Shown in pieces: positions 10,193 through 20,281 of a stretch of DNA of 64,000 bases. The notes beneath the pieces are model-generated. The model worked only from the letters and a program-made list of their open reading frames with translations, was not told where the DNA came from and did no database searches. The position numbers were made by a program, and so were the translations under genes. The stretch is from Rhodocyclaceae bacterium (GTDB lineage Bacteria > Pseudomonadota > Gammaproteobacteria > Burkholderiales > Ga0077523): positions 78,643 through 142,642 of the forward strand of contig JADCHQ010000015.1 in the NCBI GenBank assembly GCA_020248405.1, written 5' to 3'. Position 1 is the first letter of the stretch, and each line of letters opens with the position of its first letter.

Positions 10193-10441
10193 TCAGCGAG
10201 CGCCCGACCCGAGGCGCTTGTGCTCCTCGCTGCAATACAACTTGCCCTCGGAAAGGTAACTCTCGCTGCGCGGCAAGTGCACACCGCATTGCGCACATCG
10301 CACCATGTCTTCTCCGGAAGCGGACGCGTCCGGCTCCGAATGGCGGTCGGCGTCCTGCTGCCTCGCAATGGCGCGCTTGTAGTTTCGCAGCAGGAAATAA
10401 ACGATGGCGCCAAGCGCCACCAGCAACAGGAACTTTCCCAA
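10193..10441 (-). CDS. PP0621-family small membrane-anchored Cys protein
   Basis: About 82 residues: one N-terminal transmembrane helix (FLLLVALGAIVYFLL), a polar linker, then MVRCAQCGVHLPRSE and YCSEEHK. The CxxC plus C-x-x-x-H pattern looks like a small zinc-binding treble-clef. This is the architecture of the uncharacterised PP0621 family, usually found just upstream of pilS. The start is taken as TTG at 10441, since homologues begin with a GK-FLL-type helix; GTG at 10477 is the alternative. No strong ribosome binding site supports either. Confidence 0.75.
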   Translation of the reverse strand: MGKFLLLVALGAIVYFLLRNYKRAIARQQDADRHSEPDASASGEDMVRCAQCGVHLPRSESYLSEGKLYCSEEHKRLGSGAR

Positions 10442-10604
10442 GGGCTCGGTCCGGAGTTCGGGCTGAGGAATGACCACGTGCCACACCACGCCATTTGCTT
10501 CAAGCGGCCAATCGATACAAACACACCAACGACAACCGCCAGTTGACCACACACGCCTGTGCCCGAGGCCTGGCCGGACGGCCGTGACCGAGGAGGACCA
10601 TGTG

Positions 10605-10681
<77 letters not shown>

Positions 10682-10784
10682 AAGACAACCATTTAACGAG
10701 TTAATCAACAACCCCGCGCGCCGACGGACCCAAGGCCCCACGCCCGGGCAACCCTAATATGCTGGGGTGCCCATGAAGTTGATG

Positions 10785-11753
10785 TCACGAACTGCGTGCC
10801 ACCGCAAAAGCGGGCAAGTCTAGCAAACTCTGCTTGTACTGCGAATCCGGCAGGATGCCGACGCACTCCCGGGCCCTGCCCGCCTCACGCTCAGCGGCGG
10901 CGCGGGCGTAATCGAGGGCACCGGTTTCTCGGATCACCTGCTCCACCGGCTCGAAACCCGCCTCCCCGCCGCTTTCGATGGCCTGCCGCAGCAGCGCTTG
11001 CTGTGCAGGGGAGCCCTCGCGCATGGCGTAGATGAGCGGCAGCGTCGCCTTGCCCTCGGCCAGGTCGTCGCCCAGGTTCTTGCCCGTCTGGGCACGCTCG
11101 CCAGAGTAGTCGAGCACGTCATCGATCAGCTGGAAGGCCGTTCCCAGGTGCATGCCGTAGGCGGCCAGTGCCCCCTCGGCACCCTCTCCCGCTCCACCCA
11201 GCACAGCGCCAATCCGCCCGGCGGCCTCGAAGAGCTTGGCCGTCTTGTAGCGGATCACGTGCAAATAGGCGTCTTCCGTAAGGTCGGGATCGCGGGCATT
11301 CATGAGTTGCAGTACCTCCCCTTCGGCGATCACGTTGGTGGCCTCGGAGAGAACCTCCATCACCCGCATGTTGCGCACCGTGACCATCATCTGGAAGGCA
11401 CGGGAGTAGAGGAAATCCCCCACCAGCACGGCGGCCGGATTGCCGAAGGCTGAGTTGGCCGTGGACCGGCCCCTGCGCATCGCGGAGTCGTCCACCACGT
11501 CGTCGTGCAGCAAGGTGGCGGTGTGGATGAGCTCGATAACCGCCGCCAATTCGTGCACGGCCGCGCCCCGGGCGCCGCAGGCGCCCGAGGCCAGAATGCC
11601 CAGCAAAGGGCGCAACCGCTTTCCTCCGGCGGCGATGATGTACTCGCTCACCTGGTTCACCAGGGCCACTTCGGAGTGCAACCGGGCGCGGATCACGGCG
11701 TCCACGGCCCGCAGGTCTTCCGCGGCAAGCCGGCGGATGTCATCTATGGTCAA
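10785..11753 (-). CDS. ispB: Octaprenyl (polyprenyl) diphosphate synthase
   Basis: A 322-residue trans-isoprenyl diphosphate synthase that builds the side chain of ubiquinone. The first Asp-rich motif is in LLHDDVVDDSAMRRG and the second in FQLIDDVLDYSG. GGKRLRP and the Lys of RYKTAKLFE bind the diphosphates. The TTG opening LTIDDIRRL gives the usual IspB length and aligns with the family start. An ATG 24 codons upstream would add an unconserved tail that reaches towards the rplU promoter. It is divergent from rplU, a common ispB/rplU arrangement in proteobacteria. Confidence 0.92.
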   Translation of the reverse strand: MTIDDIRRLAAEDLRAVDAVIRARLHSEVALVNQVSEYIIAAGGKRLRPLLGILASGACGARGAAVHELAAVIELIHTATLLHDDVVDDSAMRRGRSTANSAFGNPAAVLVGDFLYSRAFQMMVTVRNMRVMEVLSEATNVIAEGEVLQLMNARDPDLTEDAYLHVIRYKTAKLFEAAGRIGAVLGGAGEGAEGALAAYGMHLGTAFQLIDDVLDYSGERAQTGKNLGDDLAEGKATLPLIYAMREGSPAQQALLRQAIESGGEAGFEPVEQVIRETGALDYARAAAEREAGRARECVGILPDSQYKQSLLDLPAFAVARSS

Positions 11754-11859
11754 GGAAGGCTGCCTCGCACGAGGGGCGCGATGGTAGGAAGCGGCCCAAA
11801 GCCCTGTCAAGCAAGGCTTTTCCACGAAGGACCCGGATTGGCTCGCTGGCTCGTGCGCA

Positions 11860-11888
11860 TTGACCAGAAAACAACACTGCGGTATCTT
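11860..11888 (+). promoter_or_regulatory. Sigma70-type promoter for rplU-rpmA
   Basis: TTGACC (11860-11865), a 17-base spacer and TATCTT (11883-11888) match the housekeeping promoter, ending 35 bases before the rplU ATG. Transcription should start near 11895. Confidence 0.65.
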
Positions 11889-11923
11889 CCGCGCCTTTTA
11901 GCGACTTCACGCTGGAGATGTTT

Positions 11924-12238
11924 ATGTACGCGGTCATCAAGACGGGCGGCAAGCAATACAGGGTCAGCGCTGGCGACAAGCTGCGGGTTGAAACGCTCCC
12001 GGCGGACGTTGGTGCCGAAGTGGCGTTCGATCAGGTTCTTATGGTGGCTGAAGGTGATAAGGTGTCCGTGGGCCGTCCCGTAGTGGCGGGCGCTTCTGTA
12101 AAGGGCACGGTCATCGCCCACGGCCGGGGCGACAAGATTCGTATCTTCAAGCACCGTCGCCGCAAGCACTTCAAGAAACAGGCCGGCCACCGGCAGAATT
12201 ACACCGAAATTCAGATCAGCGGCATCACCGCGGGCTGA
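11924..12238 (+). CDS. rplU: 50S ribosomal protein L21
   Basis: A 104-residue L21 with the canonical start [18 protein letters not shown] and the C-terminal [12 protein letters not shown] signature. It binds 23S rRNA in the large subunit. The ATG at 11924 was chosen over one two codons earlier because family members start MYAV, and GGAG then lies six bases upstream. First gene of the rplU-rpmA unit. Confidence 0.97.
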   Translation: MYAVIKTGGKQYRVSAGDKLRVETLPADVGAEVAFDQVLMVAEGDKVSVGRPVVAGASVKGTVIAHGRGDKIRIFKHRRRKHFKKQAGHRQNYTEIQISGITAG

Positions 12239-12271
12239 TACGTTGCCCGCACTGCTCCAGGAGAACGAAAC

Positions 12272-12535
12272 ATGGCACACAAGAAGGCAGGCGGTAGCAG
12301 CCGCAACGGCCGCGATTCTGAAGCCAAGCGCCTTGGCGTCAAGCGCTTTGGAGGGCAACTGGTTTCTGCGGGCAGCATCCTGGTTCGCCAGCGCGGAACC
12401 CTGATGCATGCGGGTTTGAACGTGGGTCTTGGGAAGGATCACACCTTGTTCGCCAAGGTGGACGGGCATGTTCAGTTCGGCGTCAAGGGGCCGGACAAGC
12501 GTAAGACCGTGAGTATCGTTCCAGCGGTCGCCTGA
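12272..12535 (+). CDS. rpmA: 50S ribosomal protein L27
   Basis: An 87-residue L27 starting [17 protein letters not shown]. Its flexible N-terminus reaches the peptidyl transferase centre. AGGAG precedes the ATG, and a strong terminator follows the stop by 23 bases. Confidence 0.98.
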   Translation: MAHKKAGGSSRNGRDSEAKRLGVKRFGGQLVSAGSILVRQRGTLMHAGLNVGLGKDHTLFAKVDGHVQFGVKGPDKRKTVSIVPAVA

Positions 12536-14894
<2,359 letters not shown>

Positions 14895-14929
14895 GCCGCC
14901 GGGGGCGATGGCTTCCGCCACCAAGGCAG

Positions 14930-15532
14930 TCAGTAGTTCGGCGCTGTCGGCGCCCTGAGGCCCCGCTCCAGCCGGTTGACGATATCCGCCTTGCCGCGCG
15001 GCGCCCCCATGGGACCGCAGAAGTAATCCTTGGCCAGGGAGAACTGCACCGCGTTGTAGGTGACGTTGCTCACGGGCTCCCACTCCGACCGGCTGACACG
15101 CCCCCAGGAACCATCGGTCCGCGCGATGGCGATACGTTTGGATTCATTGGGATCGCAGCGAATCGCCTCGTGGCTGATGTTTCGAACACCGCCTGGGGTG
15201 GTGACAGCTACCACATATCTAACGACGAGATCCTCATCCACCCGCAGGGTGCGTGTATCGATCCTCACCTTGCCTGACGTGAAATCCCTCAGCCGCACCT
15301 CCGCAAGATCGGCATCGCGCGGCAGGTCCGGCAAACCCACCTCGAGCTCCGGGAGCCGTGCCGCGGGACCGAAGAAACCACCTTTCGCGCCCTCCTTGCC
15401 CTTGTTCTTGTCGGCAATCGTGGGCTCGGCGAGGCTGCCCGGCTTGTCGGGCGCCTCGCGGCGCTCGGGGCTCGCGCCACAGGCCGCGAGCCCCACGGCT
15501 ACCAGAAAAGCCAACGGCGCGCGGATGCTCAT
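14930..15532 (-). CDS. CNP1-like family lipoprotein
   Basis: A 200-residue protein with a lipoprotein signal (lipobox LAAC, Cys18) and then the CNP1-like domain, known mainly from betaproteobacteria and uncharacterised. SNVTYNAVQFSLAKDYFCG near the C-terminus fits the family. The ATG shares one base with the DUF3501 stop, making it the last gene of the rubrerythrin operon. It converges on proB 35 bases away. CNP1 genes are often found near proB, so its link to the redox genes may be partly positional. Confidence 0.75.
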   Translation of the reverse strand: MSIRAPLAFLVAVGLAACGASPERREAPDKPGSLAEPTIADKNKGKEGAKGGFFGPAARLPELEVGLPDLPRDADLAEVRLRDFTSGKVRIDTRTLRVDEDLVVRYVVAVTTPGGVRNISHEAIRCDPNESKRIAIARTDGSWGRVSRSEWEPVSNVTYNAVQFSLAKDYFCGPMGAPRGKADIVNRLERGLRAPTAPNY

Positions 15533-16149
15533 CAGAATCGCAGGTCGCCCAGCAGCGAGGCGCGGGTATCCGCGGGCACCGGGTCGAGCGCCATGGCAAC
15601 CCTCGGGTGATCCACACCCACGGCCAGCGCGGCGCCCGCCCTGAGCGCCTGTTTCATGGCCTCGGTCAGTTCGAAGCGCAAGAAATGCACCGAAGAGGTC
15701 TTTTGCTCGTTCTCGCGCTCCAGATCTTCATCGGCGATGGCGAGCACCTTGGCCTGGCCCTCCACGCGCACCCAGACCGAGTCCTCCACGCCCTTCAGCG
15801 CCGCCAGTTCGCGGCGCCGTTCGTCCACGTCGGCGTACTCGATCAGCATGGTGGCTTTCCAGTTCGACCCTTCAGGCACCAGCGGGTTGTAGGCGTCGAG
15901 CTCATCCTGGATACCGCTCTCCTCGAAGATTTTTTCGATGCGCAGCATTTCCTGAATCTGGTAGCGCAGTGTCAATTCATCCTCGAACAACAGAGTGATG
16001 TAGGGGCCCAGGTGAACCTTGCGAGCCTGCTTGTGGGCCAGCACCCTGGCACGGAAGTCCTTGCGGTTCTTCGAGTAGGCCTCGAGCGTCATGAGGCTTT
16101 CGCGGGTGATGCCCAGCTTGGCGTGGGTCTGTGCAGTGGCGGTTTGCAT
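15532..16149 (-). CDS. DUF3501 family protein
   Basis: A 205-residue soluble protein. LEAYSKNRKDFRA, VHLGPYITLLFEDELTLRYQIQEMLRIEKI and the WKATMLIEYADVDERR region are hallmarks of DUF3501. The family has no assigned biochemistry but is repeatedly found with rubrerythrin and CCG-domain Fe-S proteins, as here. No signal peptide, membrane helix or Cys motif is visible. It lies 47 bases behind the Fe-S gene and abuts the CNP1-like gene. Involvement in oxidative or redox defence is inferred from context only. Confidence 0.85.
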   Translation of the reverse strand: MQTATAQTHAKLGITRESLMTLEAYSKNRKDFRARVLAHKQARKVHLGPYITLLFEDELTLRYQIQEMLRIEKIFEESGIQDELDAYNPLVPEGSNWKATMLIEYADVDERRRELAALKGVEDSVWVRVEGQAKVLAIADEDLERENEQKTSSVHFLRFELTEAMKQALRAGAALAVGVDHPRVAMALDPVPADTRASLLGDLRF

Positions 16150-16196
16150 GATGTGGGAAGGTGGTTTTGGAAGGAGGCTGCTGCGCTAGTCTGCGG

Positions 16197-17519
16197 CTAC
16201 AAGCCGTAGGCGATGCGCACCAGGGACAGGGGGTGCTCCTTGGCAGTATCCGGGTTTCCCATGCCCTGGAGGATGTGGCGGCCGGCAATGGCGCAGTCGG
16301 AGCTGACGTAGTCGGGCCCGGGGGCCGCCATGGCCTTGAACACCGGCTTGCCGATCTTCATGGAATCCTTGAAGAACTCGCTCTTGACGCCCCAGGTGCC
16401 GTCGTGGCCGGAGCAGCGCTCCACCACAGTGACCTTGGTGTCGGGCACCAATTCCATGAACTCGCGCGTTTTCTGCCCCATGTTTTGAACGCGCAGGTGG
16501 CAGGGGATGTGATAGGAAACCTTGCCCAGGGAGCGCTTGAAGTCGGTCTTGAGCAACCCATCCTTGTTGCGCAACACCAGGTACTCGAAGGGGTCAAACA
16601 TGGCCTCCTGCACAGCCTTTACATCAGCGTCGTCGGGGAACATGAGCGGGAGCTCCTGCTTGAACATGAGCGTGCAGGATGGCACTGCCGTCACGATGGC
16701 GTAGCCCTCCCGGGCGAGCCTTGCAAGCACGGGGATGTTGCCTTCCTTGAGCTTGTTCACCGCTTCCAGGTCGCCCAGCTCCAGCTTGGGCATGCCGCAG
16801 CAGTTCTCCTTTTCCACCACTTTGTGGGGAACGGCGTTGTGCTTGAGGATGGCGATCAGATCGTGTCCGATGCCGGGCTCGTTGTAGTTCACGTAGCAGG
16901 TGGAGAAGATAGCTACCTTGCCCGGGGTGAACTTGCCGTCCTTCACGGCAAAGGAGTGATCGGGCCGCGCAGTGCTGCGAAACTTGGCGCTGTCGTATTC
17001 GGGCAGCTGTCGTTCTGCGGCGATACCCAGCACGCTGTCCATCACCTTGCGGGTGGCGGGCGCCTTGTTCACCGCGTTGACAGCCTGTACCACCACCGGG
17101 ATCGAAGCCAGCTTACCCAGCGCGTCGGTGGAGGAGAGCAGCTTGTCCCGGAAGCTGGCGCCCTGCTCGCGAAACTTTACTGCCTTGGCGCGTAGCATGA
17201 GGTGGGGGAAATCCACGTTCCACTGGTGGGGGGGAACGTAAGGGCACTTGGTCATGTAGCACAGGTCGCACAGGTAGCACTGGTCCACCACCGTCCAGTA
17301 ATCGCCCTTCTTCACCCCGTCCACTTCCAGGGTTTCGCTGTTGTCCACCAGGTCGAACAACGTGGGGAAGGCATTGCACAAGCTTACGCAGCGGCGACAG
17401 CCGTGGCAGATGTCGTAGACACGCTCCAGCTCATCGAACAGCTTCTCCTGGTCGTAGAAATCAGGATTGCGCCAGTCGATGGGGTGGCGGGTGGGGGCTT
17501 CGAGGCTGCCTTCGCGCAT
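16197..17519 (-). CDS. HdrB/GlpC-like CCG-domain Fe-S oxidoreductase
   Basis: A 440-residue protein. Two N-terminal cluster motifs are seen: C38-x2-C41-x2-C44-x3-C48, and C81-x2-C84-x2-C87-x4-C92-P, with one extra residue in the last spacing. Two CCG domains follow. The first has C208, C240-C241-G and C282. The second has PC340H, then RC369-S-G in place of CCG, and C409. The layout resembles GlpC and heterodisulfide reductase subunits. No flavin domain is present, so an electron-donor partner is expected. It lies between rubrerythrin and DUF3501 and may feed electrons to rubrerythrin (inference). Confidence 0.85.
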   Translation of the reverse strand: MREGSLEAPTRHPIDWRNPDFYDQEKLFDELERVYDICHGCRRCVSLCNAFPTLFDLVDNSETLEVDGVKKGDYWTVVDQCYLCDLCYMTKCPYVPPHQWNVDFPHLMLRAKAVKFREQGASFRDKLLSSTDALGKLASIPVVVQAVNAVNKAPATRKVMDSVLGIAAERQLPEYDSAKFRSTARPDHSFAVKDGKFTPGKVAIFSTCYVNYNEPGIGHDLIAILKHNAVPHKVVEKENCCGMPKLELGDLEAVNKLKEGNIPVLARLAREGYAIVTAVPSCTLMFKQELPLMFPDDADVKAVQEAMFDPFEYLVLRNKDGLLKTDFKRSLGKVSYHIPCHLRVQNMGQKTREFMELVPDTKVTVVERCSGHDGTWGVKSEFFKDSMKIGKPVFKAMAAPGPDYVSSDCAIAGRHILQGMGNPDTAKEHPLSLVRIAYGL

Positions 17520-17608
17520 GGCCGTTCACCTGTTGCGTGGGGTTGCTGCAAAGAAAACACGGGGGTCGGGACAACGCCGCCCCTCACCCCGCGCACCGCG
17601 TGGCTTCC

Positions 17609-18031
17609 TTAGTCGGCCAGCGCGTCCAGAGCCTTCTGAAACCGGTTGGCGTGGGAGCGCTCGGCCTTAGCCAGCGTCTCAAACCAATCGGCGATTTCCT
17701 CGAAACCCTCGTCACGGGCGGTCTTGGCCATGCCCGGGTACATGTCGGTGTACTCGTGGGTCTCGCCCGCGATGGAGGCCTTGAGGTTGTCGCGCGTGCC
17801 GCCGATGGGCAGGCCGGTGGCGGGGTCGCCCACCTGCTCCAGGTACTCCAGGTGACCGTGCGCGTGGCCGGTCTCGCCTTCGGCGGTGGAGCGAAACACG
17901 GCGGCAACGTCGTTCTGGCCTTCCACGTCGGCCTTGTTTGCGAAGTACAGGTAACGGCGGTTCGCCTGGGATTCGCCGGCAAAGGCGGCCTTCAGGTTGT
18001 CTTCGGTCTTGGAGCCCTTGAGATGAGCCAT
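17609..18031 (-). CDS. Rubrerythrin-family diiron protein
   Basis: A 140-residue ferritin-like protein. Diiron ligands are visible in [40 protein letters not shown] and [12 protein letters not shown] (the E-x2-H pairs). The C-terminal rubredoxin domain of classic rubrerythrin is absent, so an external electron donor is needed. Members reduce hydrogen peroxide in the cytoplasm. The ATG has GGAGG eight bases upstream. It heads the operon with the CCG Fe-S protein, DUF3501 and CNP1-like genes, behind a strong promoter and an overlapping palindrome. Confidence 0.92.
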   Translation of the reverse strand: MAHLKGSKTEDNLKAAFAGESQANRRYLYFANKADVEGQNDVAAVFRSTAEGETGHAHGHLEYLEQVGDPATGLPIGGTRDNLKASIAGETHEYTDMYPGMAKTARDEGFEEIADWFETLAKAERSHANRFQKALDALAD

Positions 18032-18102
18032 GGATGACGCCTCCAGAGATGCAGGTCGAAAAACGGAAGAGCCGGCATTGCCGACCCCGGAACAGGTAGA
18101 GA

Positions 18103-18117
18103 TTAGACTTAATCTAA
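18103..18117 (-). promoter_or_regulatory. Palindromic operator, Fur/PerR-like, for the rubrerythrin operon
   Basis: TTAGACTTAATCTAA is a near-perfect 7-1-7 inverted repeat with one mismatched pair. It spans about +5 to +20 relative to the start predicted from the adjacent hexamers, a repressor position. The 7-1-7 layout resembles Fur-family (PerR/Irr) sites. Assignment to PerR is inference; no regulator gene is nearby. Confidence 0.6.
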
Positions 18118-18128
18118 ACCGTGAACGA

Positions 18129-18158
18129 AGTATAGGCGTGCGCTTTGTCCAATGTCAA
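18129..18158 (-). promoter_or_regulatory. Sigma70-type promoter of the rubrerythrin operon
   Basis: On the minus strand, TTGACA (perfect -35, 18153-18158) is followed after 18 bases by TATACT (18129-18134). Transcription should begin near 18122, about 90 bases before the rubrerythrin ATG. Confidence 0.7.
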
Positions 18159-18263
18159 AGCAAACCTTTTGTTCAGGCTGAAGGCGGACCGCCCATGGCG
18201 GCGCGTGCCCCACATACTGCCTGCACGTTCGCGCCGCCTCGATTCAGCCCGCCCCGCCCACCA

Positions 18264-19007
18264 TCAAGGCCGGAAGACGCGCAAGCGCTCGCCCACGGCA
18301 AGGGCCGCGGACTCGGAAATCATCACCGGTACGCCCTCGATGCCCCCGGGCTGGATGGGGCCCACCCAGCCATGCAGTCTCGTGCCGTCCGCACGCGCCG
18401 CCACCACGCGGGTTCCGGGTCGCCAGCCGGGCGCGGCGCGCATCACCACTCTCACCGTGGACGCATCCACCACCTCCGCCACCGGCGCCCCTGCCGCCAG
18501 CCATGCGCCTTCGATTGCAAACCAGCGGCGCAACTGCACTGCGGCAGGCGCTCGCAGCACAGCGGCACGGTTGTCCAGCACGGCGCGGCGCAGTTCCAGC
18601 CCTGCAGTGGCCACCCCCAACTCCGCCTGCAGGACTGCCACACGCAGAGCATCGAAGCGCTCCGGCGCCACCACCGACGGCAGCATGGTACGCAGGGCCT
18701 CGGGGTCCATGTAACCGGCCACGCGGCGCTGCTCGGCCGCCTGCAGCGCCGCCGAGCGATCCAGCACCCGCGCCTCGAAGGGCGCGGGATCCAGCACCGC
18801 CAAGGGATCGCCCTCGGCGGCACGGCCACCCGCGGCAACCCTCTGGGACACCAGGGTGCCGGCCACAGGGAAGGACAAGGTCCACCGCACCCCGGGCACC
18901 ACCTCGGCCTCCACCGCCGAGTCGGATGCTCCGCGCAGGGCACACCCCGCCAGCAGCGCCACGGCCAGCATGGCGCCACCGCGGCTTGACGGTGAAGCCC
19001 CTATCAC
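18264..19007 (-). CDS. HlyD/RND adaptor-like lipoprotein
   Basis: A 247-residue protein with a lipobox (LLAGC) after a short N-terminus. A barrel-sandwich half-motif follows (FPVAGTLVSQRVAAGGRAAEGDPLAVLDPAPFEARV), then a helical hairpin rich in Ala, Leu and Glu, and a second half-motif (WLAAGAPVAEVVDAS). This is the core of periplasmic adaptor proteins, but it is short for an RND adaptor and no pump or outer-membrane channel gene is adjacent. The GTG at 19007 overlaps the serine hydrolase stop as GTGA; ATG at 18971 is the alternative. Confidence 0.7.
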   Translation of the reverse strand: MIGASPSSRGGAMLAVALLAGCALRGASDSAVEAEVVPGVRWTLSFPVAGTLVSQRVAAGGRAAEGDPLAVLDPAPFEARVLDRSAALQAAEQRRVAGYMDPEALRTMLPSVVAPERFDALRVAVLQAELGVATAGLELRRAVLDNRAAVLRAPAAVQLRRWFAIEGAWLAAGAPVAEVVDASTVRVVMRAAPGWRPGTRVVAARADGTRLHGWVGPIQPGGIEGVPVMISESAALAVGERLRVFRP

Positions 19008-20182
19008 CGCGACGCGGTGTCCTGCACCGCAGCCGTGAGGCGCTGGACGAAACCATCGAGCTTCGGGATGTCCAGCCAGCGCACCACGGCCACCAAGTCG
19101 CGGGACGGGTCAACGAAGATCATGTTGCCGCCCGACCCTAGCGCCGCGAAGCTGCCCGCCGGGAGATTTGGCAGGGCCGGATTGGCGGGCGAGGCCAGCC
19201 ACCACAGGTATCCCTGGAAACTGGTGAGCCCCGAAGGCGTGGTCATGCGCCGGACCCATTCCGCCGCCAGCAACTGCCGCCCGTCCCAGTGGCCTTCGCG
19301 CAGCATGAGATAGCCGAAGCGGGCGTGATCGCGGGTGCTGGCCCAGAAACCGCCGCCCCAGTGGCTGCCGCCGCTCACCGACTGGATGCGCCGCCCGCCC
19401 ACCTCCACGAAGGAGTTGAGATAGCCGTGCCACACCCACTCGCTGCTGGCGCCGATGGGGTCCATGATGCGCGCCTTCAGCACCTCGGGCAGCGGCCGCT
19501 CGTACAACCGCAGCAGCGACAGCGCCAGCCGGTTAACCCGCACGTCGTTGTATTCCCAGAAGGTACCTGGCTTCTGCAGGGCGCGGCCATAGCCGCGACG
19601 CCGGTCCGCCACGTCGGGCTTGTCCCATAGCGTGCCCTGCCACTCGCTGGTGTGTTGCAGGTGCATGGTCCAGGTGATGGGCGCATTGTGCGGCGAGTCG
19701 TAGCCGCCGTCCCTGACGCGAGCTCCCACCGGCTGATCGGGGTCGCCCAGCAGGCCCTCGTCGTAAGCCAGCCCTGCCACCACGGAGAGGTAGCTCTTGG
19801 CCACCGAAAAGCTCAGGTCAACGCGCCGCGTGTCGCCCCACTCCGCCACGATGCGCCCGCCCTTCAATACCAACCCGTTCTGCCCGCCGCGGGGCTTCAC
19901 GAGGCCGAGGATTTCCGGATAGGGCTCCTTGGCCGTGTCCTTCTCGATCTGGGCGCGTAAGTCTCTGGGCCAGAGAACCTCGTTGGCCTGGGCATAGGCC
20001 ACTGCCTCGGCGAGGCGCGCTGCATCCATCCCCGCCTCGGCGGGGGCGCGCACCGCCCAGCCATCGCCCGGGGGAGGAAAGTAGGGCGTGGCATCCCGCG
20101 CGCACGCCGGCCCCCAACCGGCCAGCAGGGCGCCGCCGAGGAACAGCGCGAACAGGGCACGCGAAGCTGAGCAACGGGTCAA
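19004..20182 (-). CDS. Secreted serine hydrolase, class C beta-lactamase fold
   Basis: A 392-residue protein with an N-terminal signal sequence (ALFALFLGGALLAGWG, cleavage near ACA-RD). The S-x-x-K nucleophile motif is SVAK at about residues 130-133, and the Y-x-N motif is in WEYNDVRVN. These define the serine beta-lactamase/esterase/peptidase group. Substrate cannot be told, and resistance activity should not be assumed. Start is TTG with GAGG seven bases upstream. Its stop overlaps the adaptor-like gene. Confidence 0.82.
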   Translation of the reverse strand: MTRCSASRALFALFLGGALLAGWGPACARDATPYFPPPGDGWAVRAPAEAGMDAARLAEAVAYAQANEVLWPRDLRAQIEKDTAKEPYPEILGLVKPRGGQNGLVLKGGRIVAEWGDTRRVDLSFSVAKSYLSVVAGLAYDEGLLGDPDQPVGARVRDGGYDSPHNAPITWTMHLQHTSEWQGTLWDKPDVADRRRGYGRALQKPGTFWEYNDVRVNRLALSLLRLYERPLPEVLKARIMDPIGASSEWVWHGYLNSFVEVGGRRIQSVSGGSHWGGGFWASTRDHARFGYLMLREGHWDGRQLLAAEWVRRMTTPSGLTSFQGYLWWLASPANPALPNLPAGSFAALGSGGNMIFVDPSRDLVAVVRWLDIPKLDGFVQRLTAAVQDTASR

Positions 20183-20281
20183 GGCTAATCCTCGACAAGT
20201 GGGATCGGGGACAAAAGCATACCGGAGCAGACGCTCGTCACACCGGGGCGGCAGCCCGCCGTGAGCGGCTGCGGCCAGGAT

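Noticed and set aside
19004-20182. Antibiotic-resistance beta-lactamase
   Set aside because: The SxxK/YxN motifs are shared by esterases and peptidases, overall similarity is to uncharacterised serine hydrolases, and no ampR is present.
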